Source of the DNA: JAENVT01 sp031412355
GTDB lineage: Bacteria > Actinomycetota > Acidimicrobiia > Acidimicrobiales > Ilumatobacteraceae
Assembly (NCBI GenBank): GCA_031412355.1
Contig: JANOCR010000076.1
Span: forward strand, 1 to 15,410
DNA: 15,410 bases
Direction: 5' to 3'
Numbering within the stretch: the stretch's first letter is position 1; the number at the start of each line of letters is the position of its first letter. Shown here piece after piece: positions 7,520 to 12,890 of this stretch. The notes under the pieces were generated by a model, which saw only the letters and a list, made by a program, of their open reading frames with translations, did not search any database and was not told the DNA's origin. The position numbers and the translations under genes were made by a program.

Positions 7520-8259
7520 GCACAGTCAGCGTCGAGGCCCCGGCCAAGCTGACCTTGAGCCTGCGCATCACCGGCGTGCGCGACGATGGGTACCACCTCA
7601 TCGATGCCGAGATGGTCACGCTTGCCTGGCACGACACATTGACGATCGACCCGGCCTCGAGCGGCCTGACCGCAAATGGGGCGTATGCGGCAGGACTGCC
7701 ACTCGATGATTCGAATCTCGTTGCCAGAGCGCTGCGTCATGTCGATCGCACAGCAGGCGTTCACATCCACAAGGCTCTGCCGTACGGCGGTGGGCTCGGC
7801 GGCGGGTCGGCCGATGCCGCAGCCATCCTGCGTTGGGCCGGCTACGACGACGTCGAGGGCGCCGCGGTCCTCGGAGCCGACGTTGCCTTCTGCCTGGTGG
7901 GCGGGCGAGCTCGTGTGCGCGGCATCGGTGAACTTGTCGAGCCGTTGCCGTTCGAGCCGATCGACATCACCCTCGTCATCCCTCCGCTGTCCGTGAGCTC
8001 ACCGTTCGTGTACCGGGCGTGGGATCAACTCGGTGGGCCGCGCAGTGACGGCGCGAACGATCTCGAGCCCGCCGCGGTTTGCGCGTTCACCGCGCTCGCT
8101 CGCTGGCGAGACCGGATACGCGAAGTGACCGGCGTTGCTCCCACGCTGGCGGGCAGCGGCGCCACCTGGTTCCTGCGTGGACATCACGATCTCGACATGG
8201 CGTTGCCCGATGCAGTCGTCGTGCGCACGTCGACCTGCCCGGCGCCGGCGTTTCCCTAG
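7516..8259 (+). CDS. ispE: 4-diphosphocytidyl-2-C-methyl-D-erythritol kinase
   Basis: IspE phosphorylates CDP-ME in the non-mevalonate isoprenoid pathway. The product shows the GHMP-kinase motifs APAKLTLSL (8-16, K11), the ATP loop LPYGGGLGGGSADAAA (88-103), the catalytic-aspartate segment GADVAFCLVGG (D122) and C-terminal LAGSGATWF (211-219). Two points are odd. It has only 247 residues against roughly 280-310 for most IspE, with shortening mainly between the ATP loop and ADVAF and at the C-terminus. The usual asparagine in APAKINL is Thr13. The start overlaps the rsmA stop (ATGA). The rsmA-ispE pairing supports the assignment. Confidence 0.92.
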   Translation: MSTVSVEAPAKLTLSLRITGVRDDGYHLIDAEMVTLAWHDTLTIDPASSGLTANGAYAAGLPLDDSNLVARALRHVDRTAGVHIHKALPYGGGLGGGSADAAAILRWAGYDDVEGAAVLGADVAFCLVGGRARVRGIGELVEPLPFEPIDITLVIPPLSVSSPFVYRAWDQLGGPRSDGANDLEPAAVCAFTALARWRDRIREVTGVAPTLAGSGATWFLRGHHDLDMALPDAVVVRTSTCPAPAFP

Positions 8260-8269
8260 CGACGCGCAA

Positions 8270-8296
8270 CGGCCGCCCGCACTCTGCGGACGGCCG
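8270..8296. terminator. Hairpin between convergent ispE and bS22-like gene
   Basis: A 12-bp stem with one internal C/A mismatch, left arm 8270-8281 and right arm 8285-8296 with a CTC loop, begins 11 nt after the ispE stop and 19 nt beyond the stop of the minus-strand bS22-like gene. There is no U-tract on either strand, which is common for GC-rich actinobacterial terminators. The position between two convergent genes favours a bidirectional terminator. Confidence 0.55.
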
Positions 8297-8314
8297 GCAT
8301 CGAGACTTCAGGGG

Positions 8315-8413
8315 TCACTTACCGCGTTGGCGCTGGTGACGGGTACGGCGAAGCATCTTCTTGTGCTTCTTCTTGCGCATTCTCTTGCGGCGTTTTTTGA
8401 TCAGCGAACCCAT
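8315..8413 (-). CDS. bS22-like / AURKAIP1-COX24 domain small ribosomal protein
   Basis: Reading the minus strand from ATG 8413 gives a 32-residue, extremely basic protein that starts MGSLIKKRRKRMRKKKHKK and ends RQRGK before TGA 8315-8317. This closely matches the ~33-residue AURKAIP1/COX24-domain protein called bS22 in mycobacterial ribosomes, which lies in the small subunit near the decoding region. About two thirds of the residues are Lys, Arg or His. No Shine-Dalgarno is visible; a -10-like TAGCGT lies 10 nt upstream on the minus strand, so translation may be nearly leaderless. The mycobacterial bS22 name is unrelated to E. coli SRA (rpsV), so no symbol is given. Such genes are often missed because of their size. 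Confidence 0.9.
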   Translation of the reverse strand: MGSLIKKRRKRMRKKKHKKMLRRTRHQRQRGK

Positions 8414-8423
8414 AGCTCGTGAG

Positions 8424-8453
8424 ACGCTACCGGCCGACGAGGGCGGAACCCAA
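8424..8453 (-). promoter_or_regulatory. Candidate promoter for the bS22-like gene
   Basis: On the minus strand TTGGGT (complement of 8448-8453) and TAGCGT (complement of 8424-8429) are spaced by 18 bp. The expected start point is only ~4-5 nt before ATG 8413, which fits leaderless or near-leaderless initiation. Confidence 0.45.
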
Positions 8454-8559
8454 CGCAGGTTGCCCGAAGAGGCCGCGGCAGCGTCCCGATCGCCCGCCCG
8501 CGGTCACTGGCCGTCAGCTGACGAAGTGCTTACCGTGGACTACGAGCCAAGGAGGAACG

Positions 8560-8742
8560 ATGGCCGACGAGATCGATCTCAACGCACAACTCGAAGTTCA
8601 GTTGACACCGTACGGATCGCTGGATCTGGACCAGGAGTGGGTGGCGTATCTCAGCGAGTCTGCGGAGATCCCGGGCGCCGTCGACGGCGTCGACCCGAGC
8701 ATCAACTACGACGACGACGACGGCGACACGGCGTACGCCTGA
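8560..8742 (+). CDS. Small highly acidic protein of unknown function
   Basis: ATG 8560 is preceded by a strong AAGGAGG at 8549-8555 (4 nt spacing) and opens a 60-residue ORF. The protein has 16 Asp/Glu and no Lys, Arg, His or Cys. It ends with a YDDDDGDTAYA tail. No signal peptide or membrane segment is visible. I do not recognise a family. The strong ribosome site and the immediately following gene (29 nt later, also with a strong Shine-Dalgarno) suggest a two-gene unit with the peptidoglycan-binding-domain protein. Possible roles include a chaperone-like partner, a metal-binding peptide or a precursor peptide; none is demonstrated. Confidence 0.7.
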   Translation: MADEIDLNAQLEVQLTPYGSLDLDQEWVAYLSESAEIPGAVDGVDPSINYDDDDGDTAYA

Positions 8743-8770
8743 AGCCTGAAACCTGAAGGAGGGAACAGTC

Positions 8771-9475
8771 ATGGCCAATCCAGAACTCCGCCGCGACAGC
8801 ACGGACAGCGATGCGGTTCGCCGTTTGCAAGAACTGCTCGAGGTCGCCCTGCGCGATTCCGGTGTTCAACTGAGTCGTGTCGACGGCCTGTTCGGCCCGC
8901 TCACCGAAGCCTCGGTGATCTACCTGCAGGGGCAGAACGGCCTGCCGGAGACCGGGGTCGTCGACGACGCCACGTGGGCCGTGCTGGAGCGCGGTTCATC
9001 CTCGTCGTCGAACACGCCCGGCGCTCCCACGACGTTGCGCATGCGGCCACTCGATCTGACCGTGCCCTGGTTACTGCAGATCAACTGGCAGGAGACCACC
9101 CTGCAACAACTCAGCCTCGATCTCGGCAACTTCACGGTGCACTCCACACCGAACACGCAGCTCAAGTTTCTCAACCCCGTCGGGAAGCTGTTCGGCGCGG
9201 GTGGGATCGAGGTGCTGCACCGCGAAGTGCAATCGTGGCCGAACTGGTTCGTCGACTGGAGCACCAAGGCGACCATCGACTGGTCGAAGACCGCCGGCCT
9301 GCAGATCGGCGACGAGAACCACGTGACGTTCGGTCTGCGACCGCTGCGCGGCGTCAGCCTGACCGCGGAGGGCAACCTCAACCTCAAATGGGAGCCGATG
9401 CAAGGCACCGGCAGCATCACGCCGTCGGGTGGTGTCTATCTGAAGCTCGACATCCTGCAGTTGCTCCCGAACTAG
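8771..9475 (+). CDS. PG_binding_1 domain protein with unrecognised beta-rich C-terminus
   Basis: This 234-residue protein has a three-helix peptidoglycan-binding domain (PG_binding_1 type) at about 12-73, with the pattern AVRRLQELL...VDGLFGPLTEASVIYLQGQNGLPETGVVDDATWAVL. A Ser-rich linker (76-80) leads to a ~145-residue C-terminal region with alternating polar and hydrophobic residues and many Trp, suggesting beta strands. I do not recognise it. There is no signal peptide, no membrane segment and no cysteine, so export by the general pathway is not supported; this is odd for a wall-binding domain. The start is set by AAGGAGGG at 8756-8763, 7 nt upstream. The TAG stop shares a CTAG palindrome with the convergent GNAT gene. 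Confidence 0.8.
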   Translation: MANPELRRDSTDSDAVRRLQELLEVALRDSGVQLSRVDGLFGPLTEASVIYLQGQNGLPETGVVDDATWAVLERGSSSSSNTPGAPTTLRMRPLDLTVPWLLQINWQETTLQQLSLDLGNFTVHSTPNTQLKFLNPVGKLFGAGGIEVLHREVQSWPNWFVDWSTKATIDWSKTAGLQIGDENHVTFGLRPLRGVSLTAEGNLNLKWEPMQGTGSITPSGGVYLKLDILQLLPN

Positions 9476-10038
9476 CTCGCGGCCGACTTCGCAACCCATT
9501 CGTGCCGGTCGATCGTCCACCGGCAGTCGATGCCGACCTCTCCGGGTGACGTGATGCTGTCCGGGGTCTCTCCGGCAAATGTGTATCCAAGGGTCCTCGG
9601 CACGCCCGCGCTGGCGACGTTGGCTTTGTCGTGATGAATCTCGACCCGTTCGATGTCGGCAACCGTGAACGCCGCTGTCGTGAGGGCCGCGGCGACCTCC
9701 GATGCGAAGCCCTTTCGGATGTGATCGACGTGCACCCAGTAGCCGATCTCCAGGACTCCGGGGCCGCGGCGGCGATGAAGCCCCGCAGACCCGACGACCA
9801 GTCCGTCGAGGAAGACCCCGATCCCCACGTCGCCGCCGCGTTCCCATTCGTTCTGCCACTGGCTGAGGAGTGCCAGACGGTCCGTGGTGCCGATCGGTTC
9901 CGCAGCGATCCATGGCATCCACGGACGCAGATGATCGAGGTTCTCGGCGATCGCAGCCGACATCGCCGGTGCGTCGGCCATCACCCAGCGCCGCAGCGTC
10001 AGTCGCTGTGCCTGCACGGTCTCAGGGAGTCTGTCCAC
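9472..10038 (-). CDS. GNAT family N-acetyltransferase (RimJ/RimL-like)
   Basis: The 188-residue product has a GNAT fold of the Acetyltransf_3 type. It shows the N-terminal TVQAQRLTLRRW strand, WMPWIAAEP, a GIGVFLDGLVVGSAGLH strand pair, the acetyl-CoA-binding motif A in LEIGYWVHVDHIRKGFASEV, and a motif-B-like HHDKANVASAGVPRTLGYTFAGE. In these families the Asn-x-x-S-x segment is conserved. Proteins of this type acetylate protein N-termini, antibiotics or small metabolites; the substrate is not evident. GTG 10038 is chosen because upstream extension runs into the next gene; the internal GTG 7 codons later is an alternative. It lies 47 nt downstream of the minus-strand membrane protein gene and is probably co-transcribed with it. 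Confidence 0.87.
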   Translation of the reverse strand: MDRLPETVQAQRLTLRRWVMADAPAMSAAIAENLDHLRPWMPWIAAEPIGTTDRLALLSQWQNEWERGGDVGIGVFLDGLVVGSAGLHRRRGPGVLEIGYWVHVDHIRKGFASEVAAALTTAAFTVADIERVEIHHDKANVASAGVPRTLGYTFAGETPDSITSPGEVGIDCRWTIDRHEWVAKSAAS

Positions 10039-10085
10039 CAGATCATTCTCGCCGCTCTGACAGCGAGCCAAGCTGGCAATAACGA

Positions 10086-10721
10086 TCAGGCGGCAGTCTT
10101 GGCAGTCGACTCGACGGCGGCTTTCGCCCGCCAGCCGAGCACGATGATGGCTACCAGCAGCACGGCGTCGACGATGCTCAGGATCATTCCTCGACGATTG
10201 GCGCTCTCGAAGTGCTCCACCGTCGCGGTGTCCGTGGTCCGGACCAGCAATCGAAGCAGCACGGTTACCAGGAAGTAGACCTGAATCGACTTTTGCCACC
10301 ACTGGTACAACTTCCACCTGGGGTCGCCAGTCGCTTCGTTGTAGCGGCGCTTCTGAACGGCAGCGTCGCCGCTGCGTTCGATGCCGAGCATCTCCATCGC
10401 CCGTCTCATCGTCATCACGGCCATCACGACCCATGCGACCGACGCGCCGAGCTTGGCGAAGTACAACCACGTCACGAAGTTGTCCGCATTTCGCACAGCC
10501 GACGGCGTGGCCCGCTGGTCGACGACGTCGTGCAGAACCTCGATGCGATACGCGTACGCGACCGCGAGCGAGACGGTTGCGGCGAGCACGACGATCCCGA
10601 CCACGAGACCAGCCATGACCGCATTCGAGAACGCCCTGAGAGTGCCGTTCGGATAAGCCACCTTGGCGTTGGGTACGGCCAGCTTTCCGTGGCCATCGCT
10701 GTCGTCATCGAACTGAGCCAC
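10086..10721 (-). CDS. Predicted four-helix membrane protein, unknown function
   Basis: The 211-residue protein starts at GTG 10721 with a polar, Asp-rich N-terminus and has four hydrophobic segments at about 36-58, 84-105, 145-161 and 179-197. A charged loop (about 106-143) contains MRRAMEMLGIERSGDAA and a Trp-rich DPRWKLYQWWQ. The layout resembles DUF4328-type four-helix actinobacterial proteins, but I cannot confirm a family. A TACCTT hexamer (minus strand of 10728-10733) lies 6 nt before the GTG, so the transcript may be leaderless. It is divergent from the DUF222-HNH gene and upstream of the GNAT gene. Confidence 0.75.
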   Translation of the reverse strand: MAQFDDDSDGHGKLAVPNAKVAYPNGTLRAFSNAVMAGLVVGIVVLAATVSLAVAYAYRIEVLHDVVDQRATPSAVRNADNFVTWLYFAKLGASVAWVVMAVMTMRRAMEMLGIERSGDAAVQKRRYNEATGDPRWKLYQWWQKSIQVYFLVTVLLRLLVRTTDTATVEHFESANRRGMILSIVDAVLLVAIIVLGWRAKAAVESTAKTAA

Positions 10722-10727
10722 GGGCCA

Positions 10728-10733
10728 AAGGTA
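10728..10733 (-). promoter_or_regulatory. Candidate -10 element for leaderless transcription of the membrane-protein gene
   Basis: TACCTT on the minus strand ends 6 nt before GTG 10721, the spacing expected for a leaderless mRNA. No convincing -35 is seen. The 96-bp divergent gap (10722-10817) also holds TAGAGT at 10753-10758 on the plus strand, a possible -10 for the DUF222-HNH gene with a ~50-nt leader. Confidence 0.35.
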
Positions 10734-10817
10734 CTGTGCAACACCCCTTCGTTAGAGTCATCAGCAGCGACATTCCCCCACTGAATCCAGTGCTTGAGCT
10801 GATGGATAGGGGTGAAC

Positions 10818-12029
10818 GTGTCTGTGAACGAGTTGGTCGCGGCGATCCTGGCAGTCGACTGGTCTACCGCCGATCAGCAGGCCGTTGCACGCGCCTCGAG
10901 AGACGTTCGGCGGGTTCGCGGGTGGCTCGACTCGATCGATGTGGCGGCTGCCCGTCGGTTGACCGAACTGGGCGCGACGTCACCGTCGATGTTCCCCGAA
11001 CGCGTTGCCGCCGATGCAGGTCGGGTCTCGCTCACCGAGGCATCGAAGAGCTTCGACCGAGCACAAACGGTCACGACCATCCCTCAATTGGGGGTCGCGC
11101 TTCAGCTGGGCGATGCCTCCGGTGCCCATGTCGATGTCGTCACCCGCGCGATGCGCCAACTCACACCCGATCAGCGAGACCGCTTCGTCGAGCGCGGCGA
11201 TGTCCTGGCGCTCGCCGCGGCGTCCCTTCCGCGTGACGACTTTGCCCGCACGGTGCGGGCCGAAGTTCGTCGTATTCACACCGACGAGGGCATCGATCGG
11301 CTTCAACAGCAGCGCCGCAACACCAGCCTGCGCACCTGGGTTGATCGCGACACGGGCATGTGGTGCATGCACGGCGAGTTCGATCCCGAAACCGGGGCAT
11401 TGCTCGAGGGCCGCCTGCGCAACACCGTCGAAGCGCTGTTCCACCACCGCCAACCCGACACGTGCCCCGCCGACTCGTCGCTGAAACAGCACCACCTCCG
11501 CGCGCTTGCACTCGATGCCTTGACCAAAAGAAGAGGGGCCGGATCGTCGGGCCGCATCGACATGTCGGTGCTCATCGACGCCGACACATTGCTCGATGGC
11601 GAACACCCGAACTCGGTCATCGACTGCGGACTTCCGATCGACCTACCCATCGAAACGATTCGTCGTTGGGCATGCCTGGCCGAGATCACGCCAATCATCG
11701 TCGGCGCCGACGGCGTTTCGCTGTACGTGGGACGCGACTCACGAGTCGCCAACCGAGAACAACGACGGGCATTGCGGGCGATGTACCGACGTTGCGCCGT
11801 TCCAGGCTGTTGCGTGGCATTCGACAACTGCCAGATCCACCACGTCACATGGTTTCGAAATCTCGGCAGAACTGATATCGACAATCTGCTTCCTCTCTGC
11901 CACAAACATCACCATCTCGCCCACGAGGGCGGATGGAACCTGGTTCTCGATGCACGCCGCAATCTCACCATCACCTATCCCGATGGCTCGATCATGACTA
12001 CTGGCCCACCCTCGGCTCGTGCCGGATGA
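10818..12029 (+). CDS. DUF222 / HNH endonuclease domain protein (13E12 repeat-like)
   Basis: The 403-residue protein has the DUF222 region typical of the actinobacterial 13E12 family over roughly residues 5-300 (for example TPDQRDRFVE, DPETGALLEGRL, GRIDMSVLIDADTL, GLPIDLPIETIRRWAC) followed by an HNH domain. HNH residues visible are C326xxxxC331, H341-H342 (IHHVTW), N356 in DIDNLLPLC361, and H364-H366 (HKHHH), consistent with a zinc-supported HNH nuclease fold. These proteins are abundant in actinobacteria, and their biological role is uncertain. GTG 10818 is preferred because GGATAGGGG lies at 10804-10812; GTG 10812 is too close to that site and GTG 10824 is also possible. No terminal repeats or transposase accompany it. 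Confidence 0.9.
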   Translation: MSVNELVAAILAVDWSTADQQAVARASRDVRRVRGWLDSIDVAAARRLTELGATSPSMFPERVAADAGRVSLTEASKSFDRAQTVTTIPQLGVALQLGDASGAHVDVVTRAMRQLTPDQRDRFVERGDVLALAAASLPRDDFARTVRAEVRRIHTDEGIDRLQQQRRNTSLRTWVDRDTGMWCMHGEFDPETGALLEGRLRNTVEALFHHRQPDTCPADSSLKQHHLRALALDALTKRRGAGSSGRIDMSVLIDADTLLDGEHPNSVIDCGLPIDLPIETIRRWACLAEITPIIVGADGVSLYVGRDSRVANREQRRALRAMYRRCAVPGCCVAFDNCQIHHVTWFRNLGRTDIDNLLPLCHKHHHLAHEGGWNLVLDARRNLTITYPDGSIMTTGPPSARAG

Positions 12030-12046
12030 CGGCGGGCCAGCGGTCC

Positions 12047-12244
12047 TCAGGGATACGTCTTGTCGAGTCGGAGTCGGTCGCCGGCTCGGTGAACTTCCAT
12101 CGCGAAGTCGAACCCATCGACGCGGGTGGCATAGGCGATGTCGTCCGGATCGACATGGCCGTGTCCAAGCGTCAGCGTTCGCTGCGCGTCTGGCGATGCC
12201 GCGACGAACCGGCTCGTTCGATCGGCGAGGAGTTCGACGCCCAA
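12047..12244 (-). CDS. Doubtful 65-codon hypothetical ORF, possibly 5'-truncated
   Basis: From TTG 12244 to TGA the minus strand encodes 65 residues with a protein-like composition, such as TLTLGHGHVDPDDIAYATRV, and a C-terminus LRLDKTYP. About 72 percent of its codons end in G or C by my count, in line with the genuine genes nearby. There is no ATG or GTG start and no good ribosome site just upstream, and its 5' end overlaps the first ~36 codons of the plus-strand GNAT. It is convergent with the DUF222-HNH gene. It may be a real small gene with a TTG start, a remnant whose 5' end was lost, or a shadow ORF. I do not recognise a family. Confidence 0.35.
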   Translation of the reverse strand: MGVELLADRTSRFVAASPDAQRTLTLGHGHVDPDDIAYATRVDGFDFAMEVHRAGDRLRLDKTYP

Positions 12245-12695
12245 ACACCGGGACGAGCCGTTCCTGTGGGAGATGCTGTACCAGTCGATCCATGTCGGCG
12301 AGGGTCAGACTCCGCCGCCGAGATCGATCCTCGACGCACCAGACATCGCCCATTATCTCGAGGGCTTCGGCCGCCAGAGCGACGATGCCCAGGTCGCGCT
12401 TGTCAGCAGCGAACTGATCGGCGCGGCGTGGTGTCGAACGATGCGAGCAGACGATCCGGGGTACGGGTTCGTCGCCGATGACATCGCCGAGTTGGGCATG
12501 GCCGTCGTCGACGCCTGGCGAGGCCGCGGCGTCGGAACTCGGCTGATCAAGGACCTGCTGGCGCGCCACCCGATCATCAGCCTCAGCGTCGACACCGACA
12601 ACGAGGGCGCTCGACGGCTGTACGAGCGGCTCGGCTTCACATCGGTGGATGTGTACGGCACGTCGACCACCATGCTGCGGGGCTCACGAGGCTGA
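12138..12695 (+). CDS. GNAT family N-acetyltransferase
   Basis: The GNAT homology runs from RDEPFLWEMLYQSIHV to the end. It includes SSELIGAAWCR, the acetyl-CoA-binding motif ELGMAVVDAWRGRGVGTRLIKDLL and the motif-B segment LSVDTDNEGARRLYERLGFTSVD. The start is a problem. ATG 12138 is the only in-frame start before the domain, yet it adds ~37 Ser/Cys/Arg-rich residues unlike a GNAT N-terminus, and it overlaps the minus-strand ORF at 12047-12244. The next in-frame ATG (about 12270) would remove conserved residues. The N-terminus may therefore be mis-set or altered by a local deletion. The acetyl acceptor is unknown. The gene ends 58 nt before tRNA-Gln. Confidence 0.8.
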   Translation: MSSGSTWPCPSVSVRCASGDAATNRLVRSARSSTPKHRDEPFLWEMLYQSIHVGEGQTPPPRSILDAPDIAHYLEGFGRQSDDAQVALVSSELIGAAWCRTMRADDPGYGFVADDIAELGMAVVDAWRGRGVGTRLIKDLLARHPIISLSVDTDNEGARRLYERLGFTSVDVYGTSTTMLRGSRG

Positions 12696-12733
12696 GTTCG
12701 CGCACCCCCGTGGTGGCACCTGTGCCCCGCCGC

Positions 12734-12739
12734 TAGCCT
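12734..12739 (+). promoter_or_regulatory. Candidate -10 element for tRNA-Gln
   Basis: TAGCCT lies 14 nt before the mature tRNA 5' end in the context CGCTAGCCT, close to the CGCTAGGCT context of the rplY promoter. No good -35 hexamer is seen at 17-18 bp (TGGTGG at 12711-12716 is weak). A small GGCAC/GTGCC inverted repeat (12715-12726) lies between. Confidence 0.4.
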
Positions 12740-12753
12740 CTGGCCACGACCTT

Positions 12754-12824
12754 TCCGGGGTCGTTCAATGGTAGGACATCGGTTTTTGGTGCCGTCTATA
12801 GGGGTTCGAATCCTCTCCCCGGAA
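12754..12824 (+). tRNA. tRNA-Gln (anticodon UUG)
   Basis: The 71 nt fold as a cloverleaf. The 7-bp acceptor is TCCGGGG with CCCCGGA. The 4-bp D stem is GTTC/GGAC with an AATGGTA loop. The anticodon stem has loop TTTTGGT and anticodon TTG at 12786-12788, which reads CAA. The 5-bp T stem closes a TTCGAAT loop. The discriminator base is A (12824), and no CCA is encoded. The anticodon stem has a T-T mismatch at 27-43 and a T-G wobble at 31-39, both tolerated. Its place just before glmU is a familiar actinobacterial arrangement. Confidence 0.95.
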
Positions 12825-12878
12825 CAAGACCCACGCATGTGCCTCGACGGGCTACACCACTTGCGGGCCGCGACGCGA

Positions 12879-12884
12879 TAGAAC
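12879..12884 (+). promoter_or_regulatory. Candidate -10 element for leaderless glmU transcription
   Basis: TAGAAC ends 6 nt before ATG 12891, so a start point ~7 nt after the -10 would coincide with the A of the ATG. No clear -35 at the right distance is seen (TTGCGG at 12861-12866 is only 12 bp away). Read-through from the tRNA-Gln promoter is an alternative. Confidence 0.35.
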
Positions 12885-12890
12885 GGGCAC

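Noticed and set aside
10818..12029. DUF222-HNH gene as a homing or mobile element
   Set aside because: No flanking repeats, intron or intein context or transposase is visible; such genes are common single genes in actinobacteria.
12715..12726. GGCAC-CT-GTGCC as a terminator after the GNAT gene
   Set aside because: The loop would have only two bases and there is no U-tract; it may be chance or part of the tRNA promoter region.
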